Assembly: GCA_030272585.1 (NCBI GenBank)
Contig: BSYQ01000006.1
Span: 3,187,001-3,251,000 of the forward strand
Origin: Bryopsis sp. KO-2023
Lineage: Eukaryota; Chlorophyta; Ulvophyceae; Bryopsidales; Bryopsidaceae
Reading direction: 5' to 3'
Length of the DNA stretch: 64,000 nucleotides
Shown: positions 44,659-56,279 of the stretch, one piece after another
Layout of the letters: each line of letters opens with the position of its first letter
Numbering within the stretch: position 1 is the first letter of the stretch
The notes under the pieces: generated by a model
What the model was told of the DNA's origin: nothing
Seen by the model: the letters and a program-made list of their open reading frames with translations, nothing else
The model's database searches: none
Program-made: the position numbers and the translations under genes

Positions 44659-45678
44659 ATGGTCGTAGTTTGCACCACTCGCGTCTCGTTTGGTTTCCTT
44701 GGGCCTCTCTGTGGACGGTATTCCGACCGAATCAACGCGAGTTCCCCGAGCTGGAAGCCGAGCACCAGCACTAACGCGCCAAAACGAAATGTCTCGGCTT
44801 GGGGCACCGTTCGGGAAGCGTCCTCCAGAGGCAGAGACATTCACGATAATTCCAACCAGCTGGTCTGTATCTCGCATCAGAACATAGGCAGGGCCATGTG
44901 GAAAAAACTCCCATACTTGCTGAGCTTGGAGAGGAATCCGCCCTTGGGGAGCTCGAAAAGGAACCCGCCCGACGTGATCGTGTGGACGGAGACCGGACTG
45001 CGGCCCGAAGATGAGAAAAGCATTACAGAGCAGGTGGAGCGCTCCAGCGACTATCGCGTCTTTCTCAATTGCAGAACGGACTGTGTAAAAGCCAGCGGAG
45101 GGGTCGCTATCCTGGTGGCGAAAGATATCGATTTCGACGTCAGTGATAAATCCATGGATACCGACTGGATGCTAGCGGGAAAACTGTATGTCCCAGGGAG
45201 GAGCCATCCGTTGGGTGTCATAGGAAGTTACATTCCCAACAAAAGCTCCAAGTACTTCAAGCAACACATGTTCGATTGTTTGGGTTCGGCATTTCTGGAG
45301 CTTGGGGAAACCAGCAGCGGGGTGGTGGCGTTGGGAGACATAAACCGGAGATTGGGCAGCGGGCAAGGCTGTCCCGATCGATCTTTTTTGCGAAATTTCC
45401 CTAGGGCGACTAAAGACTCTGGGGGCAGGGATGGACGTTTTTTGAACGAATTTGCTGATAAATATGGCGTGTACTTTCTGAATGGAAGGGTGCCTGGGAA
45501 CATCCCAGCAAAAATGACGAACTCGCGCTATGAGAGTGGAGTTAAGAAAACCAGCACTGAGGTGGATTACGTGATGGGGAATTATCTTGGATTCCGTTCA
45601 GCGGTGTATATGGATGTTGGAAGGGTCGACAAAAAGATATCGTACCATTCCGAACTCAGGGTTTACCTCCCTGTGTAA
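44659..45678 (+). CDS. EEP (APE-like endonuclease fold) protein, probably from a retroelement, 339 aa
   Basis: After ~75 residues of unclear sequence, the frame shows the endonuclease/exonuclease/phosphatase fold in order: a first strand (LVCISHQNIG), the metal-binding Glu in VIVWTETGL, a GDIN motif (VVALGDINRRLG), an Asp motif near the end (STEVDYVMGN) and a final YHSELRVYL. The usual last motif is SDH; here Asp is replaced by Tyr, so the catalytic Asp next to the His appears lost. Such domains occur in non-LTR retrotransposons. No reverse transcriptase follows it in any frame before 46268, so it is either a lone fragment or a captured gene. It has no introns and begins about 760 bases past the LTR element. 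Confidence 0.65.
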   Translation: MVVVCTTRVSFGFLGPLCGRYSDRINASSPSWKPSTSTNAPKRNVSAWGTVREASSRGRDIHDNSNQLVCISHQNIGRAMWKKLPYLLSLERNPPLGSSKRNPPDVIVWTETGLRPEDEKSITEQVERSSDYRVFLNCRTDCVKASGGVAILVAKDIDFDVSDKSMDTDWMLAGKLYVPGRSHPLGVIGSYIPNKSSKYFKQHMFDCLGSAFLELGETSSGVVALGDINRRLGSGQGCPDRSFLRNFPRATKDSGGRDGRFLNEFADKYGVYFLNGRVPGNIPAKMTNSRYESGVKKTSTEVDYVMGNYLGFRSAVYMDVGRVDKKISYHSELRVYLPV

Positions 45679-46268
45679 AGTAGTTTTAGCTCCAGGATGG
45701 GTGAGGAGATGGATGAGCTGAAGCAGGTTGTTAATTTGTAAGTTTTGTATTAATATGCAGTTTGGGGGTTGGGATTGGCAAAGGGACCAGGGTAACGTAA
45801 CGAGTCAGGGATGAATGAAATTGGTGCAAACAATAGAAAAGGGGGGAGGGGGGGGCTAGGGGCAAAGAGGGATTTAAAAACACAAAGACCAAGGATTTCA
45901 TAACAAAGGATGTAAAATCACTATTATCTTTTATTTTCAAATCTTGATGTTTTGAGCGATCTGTTCTTGAATGCATTGTTTCGAAACAGATTGTTTTCTG
46001 CATTCTGTTCAATAGTAGCATCCTTACCACCAAAAAACATTAATCATTCTCTTTTACTGAACATGACTTTTGTGTTGCATGATCACAAAAAGGGAAATGA
46101 CCCGAAAAAACAAATCCACGTCTCTCAGCGCTATCAAAAATGGGAAAAAAAACACAAAAAAATAAAAACAATGCATAATCGGACGTGCTTTTTCAACCCC
46201 CTGGTTTAGCAAACCGACCATTGCCCCAGTGATTAAAAGGGGGTGGCTTCCGCCATCCGTTTTTCGAT
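45679..46268. other. Gap between EEP ORF and ICT1-like gene; no gene seen
   Basis: The two genes converge here. It holds a G-rich run near 45841-45858 and A-rich stretches. No supported gene. Confidence 0.5.
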
Positions 46269-48012
46269 TTACCAATCCTTTCTGCTGACCTTTCTATCTT
46301 TCTTGCGAGACGACGCCATTTTCTTCTGTTGGAGCCGAACTTCGTTTGCTTTTTTTTTCCTGGCAAGCCATATTCCAGTCATCAAAAATAACTCGCCCCA
46401 AAAAATAAAATTTGAGGAATGCACGAATCAACCTCAACATTGTGGGTTAGTGGATGGATCAATCAGTTGAATTTTCCCAATGAAAACTGAAGTTCACAAT
46501 CGATGTGCATGGTCAATGCACATAAAAGATAAAAGATCACTCACTGTTTTGCCAGCTTCTTTTTCTTGACGGGGTCGACTTCTCGAGGCCTCACTGATTC
46601 CACAGCACCCTCCAAAATCCCTTGCATTTTCTGGATCGCATCGTCGATGTTAGCCCTGCACAACCAGAAAAAAAAAAGGTCTTTGCTCCACCAACAAAAA
46701 AACAAGAAAAAAAAATCAAACACTTCACAAGGAAATCCTCCGTGCCCCTGCTGTTTCTTGGTCTCGAGTTCTTCTCTTTCATGAGAGGGGCCAGTCGAAA
46801 GAATGGGGGGGCAGCTTCTTTAGTTATGTTTAATAAGATAAATGCAGTAATTGAAGGGTGTTAACACTCTGGTTTTTCAGAAAAGATAACCCACATTTGA
46901 GTCCGATGCTTTGTGGAAGTCACCACCAACTCCCCATCCTTATTGATCTTGTTTCTTTCCTGCAAACATCAACAAGTTCCATTCATGCTATGATTTTAAC
47001 AATGTCTCTTCCCCCCCCCCCCAAAAAAAAAAAAAAAGTAGAAAAACAGAAATTAAAAAAACAATTGAACATATCAAGAAAAGATGTTCCAAGTGGAACC
47101 AAATTTTCTCAACAGCTCAATCCACGACATCATAAAATACAAAGAAACAAAACTCTGTTTAGTCATGTCCAGGCAAGAAGGAAATTCCACCATTGACAAA
47201 AAAAACCTCAGCACTGCAACATGGAGAATATCCTCAGCTCCCTCCACTTCTGTGTTTTTCTAGCCCCCGTTTAAAAACAAACAAACATCCAGAACGTGTT
47301 CTCAATTAAATTAGAGAACATCAATTTCTTTGAATCCAACCTTTTTATGAACCGCATCGACGACAACGTCTGGAATCCAAGGGGCATTTTTCAAGTTGAG
47401 CCTCATGTCCACCTTGGTGTTTAGTTTGTTAACGTTTTGACCTCCTGGGCCGGAGCTCCGAGCAAAACTGACTTCAACGTCGTCTATGACAATAAGACCC
47501 CTTCAGGACATCCGAAGCCAATTTTCATCGAGGGGCGCATTGATTGATGGATAATCAAGAACTGTTGTTTTTCTGCAGCCAACACCCTTTTCTTTGTTTT
47601 GCTTTGCAGATTTTCAAAACTGCAAGTTTTCGTCAATGACTGTCCTTGTCTGCTTGGATCTTGGTAGATATATATACACGAATGGACACTGGTTCTAAAA
47701 ATTCTGTTTTATCAACCCTTCTGGGGGGTTCCAGGGCATTTATTTGTCCCATTCAGTTGAACAACCCCACCCCCCCAGTTACCAATGGGTTCATTTTTAA
47801 GACAACAAGGCGATTGCACTACCTTTAGTCAGCATCTTCAATTGGAAATCTTTGTCGATCCCGCCTTCATCATCGCTCACGGCGGAGCAACAGAAACGGC
47901 TCGTTTCCCTCCACGGAATGTGATTGACGCGGCCACCAACGCGGCCGTTCACATGCACGCGAGGGAACTGCGCGATTCCATGCAATCTCGCGAACAGATG
48001 GGCAGATTTCAT
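46269..48012 (-). CDS. ICT1-type (organelle) peptide chain release factor, 6 exons, about 216 aa
   Basis: Exons in order of transcription: 48012-47823, 47619-47586 (34 bases, tentative), 47500-47341, 46959-46895, 46655-46545, 46359-46269. The core carries the class I release factor signature ARSSGPGGQNVNKLNTKVDMR with the catalytic GGQ. The tail KKKANEVRLQQKK-SSRKKDRKVSRKDW is the basic C-terminus typical of ICT1 and its plant relatives; it is found only by using the GTGAGT donor at 46544, since reading on gives an early TGA. ICT1 rescues stalled organelle ribosomes by releasing peptides. The N-terminus (Arg-rich, without acid residues for about 40 residues) looks like a mitochondrial or plastid targeting peptide. 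The small second exon was chosen only because its phases fit. Confidence 0.8.
47011..47037 (-). repeat. T-then-G tract (sense) in an ICT1-like intron
   Basis: The plus strand reads C12 then A15; the transcript therefore reads T15 then G12. Confidence 0.85.
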
Positions 48013-48675
48013 GCTGGCAGCAGGTTAAACGGCTTCGTCAGTGTGTGTGAACGCAACAACTTTTGGAATCTGGAGTTGATGATTTCTTTGTTTCCGAGGT
48101 TGATTTCGTCCATTTAATGAACCGTTTAATGGGCCGACAGATCATGCTTTGTTGTTTGAAGGAAGATAAATGATGTTTCTGTGCATGTAGTTTTTTGGTT
48201 TGGTTTGGTTTGGTGAAGGAAAATTATGGTTTTGCTGTGGGGTGTCTTTATTTATCAATGGATGGATGGGGGGTTGAAGGAGGATGATGGGAGGATGGAA
48301 TGCCCATTTGATTGGAATAAATACAAAATGGTCAGTAGAATTTACACAGACAGGAGCTGATTTCACAGATGGAAGCCAATGTTGCTGATGATTTCAACAT
48401 GCAGGCCCTTTGAAATCCATCCAACACAAACAGACAGCAAATGATTCACAACATCAGCCAGATCAAACGACAGTGCAAATCAATCACCTAGCAAAGTACA
48501 CTGCTACATCCATCATATCTATACACCAAATACATACATATATATATATATCCCAACCCCCAATGACACCCCGCCCCCCCCCCCCCATTTTTTTTTCTCT
48601 TCTTTTGTTTTTTTTTTCGCTTCTCGATTTCACACGGGCAGCTCGTATCTTATTTTATTTTTACGTTTCCCTCCC
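48013..48675. other. Gap between ICT1-like start and EMSY-like 3' end; no gene seen
   Basis: It includes a TA microsatellite (about 48537-48550) and a C12 run near 48571-48584. No supported gene. Confidence 0.5.
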
Positions 48676-51600
48676 CTAATGAATGCCCTGTCGATCGGAT
48701 GACTTGAGTTTTTTCCCTTCCTTTCTAAGTTCCGCCTCCCTGCGTTTCAACACCTCTCTTTCAATCAGGGCGCTGACCAAAGGATCTGCAACAAAAAAAA
48801 AAAAATTATAAGAAAGAGAAAATCTAACACAAAGTCGCACTCCCACACCCAACCGAAATCAACACTTCTTTTCAACATTTCACGGTCAACAATCTTTTTC
48901 CCATATGCACCTGGAAAGAAAAAGAACGGAATGCACACACACACACCTTCTCCATCTGGTCTAGGAGCCCCTTCTGAAATCAGTTGGTCCAGCAACGACT
49001 GCTGTCGTGCGACCACTGCTTTCAGCATGTCCTCCAACTCGGCCACCCCGCTCCATTCCAAACATCGCATGAACATGGAATCCTCGAATGGAACGCACCA
49101 CTGAGACGATGCCTTTCGAATGCTGCCGGGATCCTCAACGTCTGGCCCGGTGTTGAGTGTCTGCTCCTGAAAAAAAACAAAGAACGAGAAAAAAAAACAT
49201 GAAAAAACTGACTGCAAGGGCTTTTTCAGAATTTATTTGCAGAAAAAGTCAAGATGATCGCCACACGTTGCAATGGAACAACATCTGGTGGGCTTTTGCG
49301 GTCTTTTTTTATTTTTCCAGCCCCCAATTTTAATTCTTTTTATTTTGGACCCCGAGGAGGGATATCATAAATTTTTGGAAAAGCTTTTTTAGGGTCACAA
49401 GAGTGTATCACCTGTTCAGAAGTGATGCCGATTAAGGGCCACATTACGAAAAATCAAAGACAGATTTATCATTAATAAATAATTGTGGACATCTTGACAG
49501 GTTTCATAAACCTTCGAAATTATATACAAACAACACAACGAAATATGATAAATCTATGTGCAACAAATATCTGGGGTGAAAAAATCTTGGTGGATTCAAC
49601 CAACAGAAATTCACTCCACCAATCAATGCATCTGATGTTAATACTAAAGTGCATGCTCCTAAAAGTAACAAAATGGACAAGAAAAAAACACAACCCCACT
49701 TGAGTGACATTACCTCTGGCTTCAGAATCACGGATGGAACGACCGTTTTCAAGTCGATGGGCAATCCCGGCATGACCCTCAGCCTCCCCATCTCGATTTC
49801 CACCCTTGCATCCACCCATTCCCAACTCTCCGCACCCGTCATGTTGAAATTGTGCACGATACAATGCAAATCCTTGTTCGTATCGTAATCCGTGACGACC
49901 GCATGCACCCACCCAATATCAGGCTTCGTCCTGAACCTCTCCACTTTCCTCCCCACCAGGCAATCGATCGACGGAAACCCCACAGACCTGAATGCATCCG
50001 CACGAGGTCCAGGCGGCATTCTGCGAGATCCTCTTCCTCGGCTGGGCCGCATTCGGACATTGCTGCTCTGCCCTTCGGGCCTGCAGTTTCGAGGGAAACT
50101 GGCTGCTGTGGGTCTGACGGAAGCTTGCTGATCAGCGGGTGTGTTGCGGTCCCATGCCTGGGGGCTGGATCTACGCAGCAAGCATGTCGAGGGATGTCGC
50201 TAGGAAATGCAACCGATCAACAAAAAGCGATGGCGAACCATCTGTAGTTGCTTGTTTTTTTCCCCTAGCTGAACATGAAATACAGAGGGGCGGCTGTATC
50301 CCCAAAGGAACAGCACCATCTTCAGGGTGAATGAAAATAAAAACAAAAAACCACCGTTTCTGAGCCCTCCCACATATATATATATATATATATTTTTTTT
50401 ATCTGATTGTAGGGGGGGGGGAGTGTGTAACCTCTGTGATATCCTAGACCATGTTGTCTAAATCCTTCAATCATAACTGGAGCTTACCCTGTTTTTCCTG
50501 GATTTCCTGGTGCAATCCTTGGAGGAGGAGGGGGGGGTGTCGGAAACGCACCAGGCCAATCTGATCTGCATGAAAACGACACACAAGAAGCAGACAGGTT
50601 TTCACTTGATGATCAAATTATTGAGGAATCAGTGGATGCTGTCCAGAAGATAAAAACACTGTCTGATGCTCCCTCTTGATCACTGCACTGGGTACTCAAT
50701 TCCCTGAATTTTCTTGAATTCCCTGAACTATGGAAATCCGGAAAGACATATTAGCGACATGTCCTCCTGTTGCTTTGCAATTATTGCCCGTACCCTCCTG
50801 GCACACCGGAGCCGTCTTGAGGCTTGAAAAAGGGTGTGCCATCCCTGCAACCACAAATGCGATCAGCACTGGTCAAACCATAATATGAATGGACATGCAT
50901 CCTGATCAAAAAAGAAGAAAAAAAAAAACGCCATCATTTTGCCAATATTCTGCATCTCTGTTCCAACCTGATTGCAGTGACCTCCGGATCCTTCAAGACT
51001 GCGTCCAGCGCTCTCTGCGAACACCCCACAAAAAAAAAAAAAAATCACATCTCTATTCGAAAATAATTTGGAAAGACAGGCCAGGAAAGTAAAACGAGAA
51101 GGATTTTTGAAAAAATGGTCAGATTTCCACCCTCTGGACAGTGAATTTTCATCCAAGGGAATTGTTTTTGCCCCAACCTCGTGAAGAGTCTCACTCAGAC
51201 AAGAGAATGCGTGCGGTGCAGGGTCTTAATCAAGGGGTGAGGACAATGAATGTTGGAAAAAGGGATTCTGCAACTCAATTTGTATTCGTTGCTTTATGCA
51301 TCCTGTTTCCATCAGATGCAGCTGAATGTTGCCCCCTTGAAAATAACTGCTAGACAAATGTGATGTAGCATAGTCCTACCAAGTACTCATCCTGTGATAC
51401 GTTGAGGTGCTTCCGCAAGTCTGCCAGCAGCTTTCGCTTAGACTGCACGCAGACAAAACAAGACGTCATTTTTTAACACAGCGAGATTGCAGAGACAAAC
51501 CGCACAGGCACCAGTGAGTCCAGCCTGCCATCCAAAAGATTCAATCGCTGGCGGAGCGAACGTGTCAAATTCCTAACAGACAACACCTGAGGCGAAACGT

Positions 51601-51894
51601 TTGAAAAGCAGAACTTTGCAAGAAACAAACACACCAAGGTGGAGCACCGAACATGGACAAAGTGGGGCAAAAAAAGACGGAATGCGGACTGCTTAATGCA
51701 CCTCTCAATTCAGCGACTCGTCTTTCGTTGCACGGACGCTGACGTGCGCGCGCGGACCAGAGGATTCGCTGAAACGAAGCCTCGCACGAACAGGCGCTCA
51801 CCCAGTCCAGTTTTTTCGACGCCAACGCCTTCAGCACCGAGACGTAGGCGTCGAGCTGCGCGCGGCGCAGATCCGCCTTTTGCTTGGAACCCAT
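48676..51894 (-). CDS. EMSY-like protein with ENT and Agenet/Tudor-like domains, 8 exons, about 372 aa
   Basis: Exons in order of transcription: 51894-51802, 51442-51380, 51014-50968, 50844-50794, 50565-50488, 50170-49714, 49166-48947, 48785-48676; phases agree. Residues 1 to about 70 form the ENT domain (AYVSVLKALASKKLDW joined to SKRKLLADLRKHLNVSQDEYL). A Pro- and Arg-rich linker (TPPPPPPRIAP) follows. The Agenet/Tudor-like part (about 180-240) has LVGRKVERFRTKPDIGWVHAVVTDYD and SWEWVDAR. The C-terminus is a helical stretch with a basic end. Plant EMSY-like proteins bind methylated histones and act in chromatin regulation and defence; I infer the same class of role. A possible 75-base cassette exon lies in the first intron (see findings). 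Confidence 0.88.
50373..50398. repeat. TA microsatellite followed by T run
   Basis: ATATATATATAT precedes a run of T in an intron of the EMSY-like gene. Confidence 0.9.
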
Positions 51895-52243
51895 TCACCG
51901 TGACGATCCACTGAAACCCTAACTGACGAAGATCCGCAAGCTTCCCGACGACTTTTTGATCCAGACTTTCCTCTCGTATGAAAGATGCTCATGAACGACG
52001 CTCGGTAGATCCTGTCTGTCCTGGTAGTGTTTTCGAGGTGCGAGTGTAGAGGAAAAAGTGCTTGGTGAGCTGCCTCCGAAAATAAAAAGAAAACAGCGCA
52101 CGCTGACTGGATATCGGTGTGAACAAAAATTACGTGTTTTCTGGCACCCCTCCTTTACTTTGACGTCCCCAGAGCGTTCGCGGGCAAGGTTCCTTTTTTG
52201 TGCGTGCGCTGTTGAATGCTGGAGATTCCAAAAGGGCCATCGA
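51895..52243. promoter_or_regulatory. Short bidirectional upstream region (EMSY-like / RTE1-like)
   Basis: About 349 bases separate the two divergent start codons. No specific element was identified. Confidence 0.45.
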
Positions 52244-52870
52244 ATGCTGACCATGTCTGAGCCTAAGCGCTTCTCTTATTGCGTCGTCTGGTCGCCGATT
52301 CCCTTCGTCACGTGGATCTTGCCGTTCATCGGACATCTCGGCATCTGCGACTCTGACGGAATCATCCTCGACTTCGCGGGTCCCTACAATGTCGGGGTGG
52401 GTCACTTTGCTTTCGGCAACCCCACCCGTTATGTCAAGCTCGACCCCAACAACACTCCGACGGAAATGAGGGCGAACAAGCCATTGGACGAGTGGTGGGA
52501 CGAGAATTTGGAACGGGCGGCGACTTTTTATCGACAGAGGATGTACGGCTTCTTCACGGACAATTGCCACTGCTTCGTGGCGAAAGTTTTGAACGACGTG
52601 CGTTACGACGGCAGCGGTCGATGGGATATGGTCAAGCTCGCGTCGCTGGCTTTCATCAGGGGGAAGTATGTCGGCATGGGTGGGTTTGTCAAAACATGGC
52701 TCCCGTTCGCGATTCTGGTCGCTTTGGGCGGTTATTTTGGCAGACTCACTTTTCTGTACACTTACTTAGGGGTGTTGGCCTTCTTCACGATGTTTTTTCT
52801 TATGTGCGCTTATGTTTGTCGACCTCTCTTCGTTGTAACCGAAAAGAATGAAGCTTTGGAGTACGTGTGA
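52244..52870 (+). CDS. RTE1/TMEM222-family membrane protein (DUF778), 208 aa, no introns
   Basis: The family core is clear: CVVWSPIPFVTWILPFIGHLGICDSDGIILDFAG, then FGNPTRYVKL and DNCHCFVAKVLN with conserved Asn, Cys and His, and two to three hydrophobic segments in the last 70 residues (LPFAILVALGGYFG and FFTMFFLMCAYV). In plants RTE1 acts at the Golgi and ER on an ethylene receptor; the animal member is TMEM222. The family is wider than ethylene signalling, so I infer only an endomembrane location. The ATG at 52244 is the first in frame; a second at 52253 is nearby. The neighbour on the other side is the EMSY-like gene. Confidence 0.93.
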   Translation: MLTMSEPKRFSYCVVWSPIPFVTWILPFIGHLGICDSDGIILDFAGPYNVGVGHFAFGNPTRYVKLDPNNTPTEMRANKPLDEWWDENLERAATFYRQRMYGFFTDNCHCFVAKVLNDVRYDGSGRWDMVKLASLAFIRGKYVGMGGFVKTWLPFAILVALGGYFGRLTFLYTYLGVLAFFTMFFLMCAYVCRPLFVVTEKNEALEYV

Positions 52871-54337
52871 TGCTCGGACAGACGTCTTCGACGTGTTGTC
52901 ATGACGCTTTTATGACGTCTATTGAAACTGTGGGTTTTTTGTTATTTTGTTTTTTTTTTTTTGCTCAAAGAGAATCTTGTATCATTTTTGGTTTAGATAG
53001 GGCACCCTTCTTTTGTTGGTGCTGGTTGCCGAAACATGTTTTGGCTTGACTGTTTATCATTCGTTCATCTATTGGTTTTGCAGCATTATGACTGGTCTAC
53101 TCAGAATCCATTTTGTAAACTAAACATTCGCTTTTCCTTAATTTTCTATCGTGTGGGTTGTGGGAAAGAAACATGGGTTTTGTAGGGGGGGGTACCCAGC
53201 TGGTGGTGATGTGATTGCTCAATTGCCCTTGAAAACATTTTGTCTGTGTATTCGTCATGGGAAAAAACACACACACATTGTAATAGAATTGTTGTACTCA
53301 CAGCAAGATGTATCCTAGCATCATCCTCTTATTTCCAGCATTTCGATCTTGTCCTCTGGTATCCTCAACTTTTAGACATGCAGTTTTGCTGTCATTTGCT
53401 GGCAAGAGATGAAATATCTCGGCGTCGTGTTCAACCAAGGGTGATGTGGTTCTGCATGTCTAGAGGACTTTCTTGAATGAGAAAGGTCTTCCAAACCATG
53501 TGTCAGTGTGCATCACATCCCAATCAGCCAAGCGTATCTTGTGCAAAAGAGTGACGAAACAAAAAGCATTGGCAAAAGGGAGTTGGATAGTCCAGTACAG
53601 CAAAAGACTACCACCTAAACAAGCGTGGTGCTGGGGCTATCAACAAGTGGAGCAATTCATGAATCGAACACAAGACCACACCGTAAAACCACAATCACCC
53701 CAGTCGTGCCACTGGATGGGGTCAAAACTAAATAAATACATAAATAAATAAAAAAAAAATGAGCCTTCAGTTTCAAGGGAGAGGTCTGGGTAGTAGTTCA
53801 TAGGTCCTAACTTTCTACAAGAATGAACCCCTCATCATCCATTTGCAACAAAAAACAAAAAAACAAGGATATACATACACGCTTTGAAAATGAATGTTTT
53901 TTGGCTGTTGGGATGTCTTGTGCTCGAACACCTCACCCCAAACCAAAAATCCCTGAGATTGTCGTCCTTGCATGATCATTGGGTCCTGTTGAATTCACAT
54001 TCTTACAGAAAAAAGCACGACCCCTGTTCCAACCAAAGCCCCTTCAAATTCCACAAACTAACTGTACAAACTGCACTGCAACTACCCAACTAAATCAGCC
54101 CTTTCCACAGTCCCCAATTCCTCATCAGGAACTGAGCCCGAGGTCGACATGTGATCGTGGTGATCTATGGAGGATTTGTCCGATATCAAGATCAGCGTTT
54201 GAGCGATTTGTCTTCTAGGGAGCAGCCGTCTGGATTCGCTTCAACGCCAGTTTTTTTGGGGACCCACAGCGGTTCTATAGACCATCTCTCCCTCGCCTCT
54301 GTCAATTCCTTTTTGCGTTGCTCGAAAGTTTTGAGAG
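52871..54337. other. Gap between RTE1-like and eIF5A; no gene seen
   Basis: It is A/T-rich with moderate base runs. Short frames have no recognisable domain. It should hold the RTE1-like 3' end and the eIF5A promoter. Confidence 0.45.
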
Positions 54338-56279
54338 ATGGGTGATCACGACGACGAGACGTTCGAGAATGTCGACGCCGGTGCGTCCTTGACCTATCCC
54401 CAACAGGCTGGTTCTATTCGTAAGAACGGCTTCATGGTCATCAAGAACAGGCCGTGTAAGGTGAGGATTCGAGGGAAGAAGCGGGGTTGATTTTCTGGTA
54501 CTCGTCACGGCGCAGATTGTTGGAGTTTTTACCTCATCGACGTGGGGATGTCTTTGTTTGGCGGCTACCTTTCCGCAACGAGGGAGTCGTGTGGGCTCAT
54601 CCTTGCAGGGAGGTGTTTCTCTTGACGTGTGGGGTCGGTTGTGCTGTATCACCGCCCGCAGTGATTTCGTGAGGGAGTTCCAGCAGGACGATGGTTCGTT
54701 TTTTCTCTTCGTGTCGGTCTTTTTTTAAACAGTCCGACCGTGTATTGGATGCCTTTCAGGTGGTGGATGTCTCCACGTCGAAGACGGGGAAGCACGGTCA
54801 CGCCAAGTGCCATTTTGTGGCTGTCGATATTTTCACGGGAAAGAAGTACGAAGATCTCACCCCTTCGTCCCACAACTCTGAGGTACACAACTTTTATTTG
54901 TTTTCTTGGAGGAAAAGGGTAACCACAGAAGGTTGGAAAGGGTCCCAGTTCGAAACAGCACGATTTCCTGGGGTTCACAGGAATTTTTCCGCCTGAATTT
55001 TCTTGATAATCAGGGAAAATAACAACTATTTTGTCCGAAGTTGGCTTCATTGGATCTTTACTCAAAATGCAGACCTTGCATTCGGTGCTGGCAGTTTTTT
55101 TCATTCATTGGTGGATTGGAGAAGTTATGTTTCAGCACCCCGCCTTCAGACCAGAATATCCTTTTTTTTTCGACACTTCCTTTGTTTGGGGGCATTTTTG
55201 AACTGACATAGTGACAGACAGAGCCCTTCTTGTCATTTTGCCTACCATTTGAATGTGTTTTTTTCTCTATTGCAGGTTCCCAACATTCAACGCTCTGAAT
55301 ACAGCATCATTGACATCAATGATGAGGGATTTGTGAGTAGCTGCCTGGCTGTTGAATCCCAATTGTCGAACCATCTATGTATACATTCCGACAATCTGTG
55401 CTCGAAAAACTGCCTGAGCAATTGGTTTTCCACCCATCACCCCATTTTCTAACCAGGGTGCCTAAATGGATGCCGAGTTGCTCAAGCAAGTTGTCTGTAT
55501 GTTAAAGAGACTGTTCCAGATGGCTCCTGGCTGTGAAAACTGGGGCTTAGAACCGGCTGGTTTACACATTCCAACAGTTGGAATGTAAAGGGCCACCTTA
55601 AATTTCCAGAACCGGATCGAAAGGCAAAAAATCTGATGAAAAGAGTGTTGCTGTAGGTGACCCTAATGGACGATAGTGGTGGCACGCGCGAGGATCTTAC
55701 CCTTCCCAAGGGAACTGAGGAGTTGGAGAAGTTGGCTGAAACACTGAAGGAGCAATTTGGCGAAGGTCTGGAGATTGTGGTCACAGTTGTGAAGGTATGT
55801 TGGTTGGATGGCTCGTTTGGGGGACCACACATAACAATAATGGCCAAATCATTGGAATTGCGTTGTTTTTTATTACGATGGCAGTCTATTAAATGCTCCA
55901 ATAAAAATCCTAAAAGCAATAAGTTTTGGTTGGGAGTTGGGGACCAGATTAAAAAAATGCACCGTAGATGAGTCGATCAAAGAAAGAAACAAAAAAGATG
56001 ATTCTCATCCAGCCATGAAATGACCAGTCATTCTTTAAGTATATGATAGTGTGCTTTTCCCTCTATGATCCACGATATGTCGTGTCGATATGAATTAGAC
56101 CATCTAGAACAAGGTCAGACTTGATATTTGCTACATTCAAAGCTTCCCATAAAATCCACCGTTTTTGACCCGTTCAGATAAACACTCATTTTTGTCTGTC
56201 ATATAAACACCTTTTTTTTGTTTATTTATAGGCGATGGGTGAGGAGATGATATCCTCCTCCAAGGTCATCAACAACTGA
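54338..56279 (+). CDS. EIF5A: Translation factor eIF5A, 5 exons, about 162 aa
   Basis: Exons: 54338-54460, 54760-54882, 55276-55332, 55657-55794, 56232-56279, each a whole number of codons. The N-terminus reads [17 protein letters not shown] and [11 protein letters not shown]. The hypusine loop [15 protein letters not shown] places the modified lysine at residue 52, and [14 protein letters not shown] follows. The C-terminal OB domain ends [17 protein letters not shown]. eIF5A helps ribosomes through poly-Pro and other slow codons and at termination, after deoxyhypusine synthase has modified the lysine. Start and stop are firm. The 15-codon last exon encodes the AMGEE tail. Confidence 0.96.
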
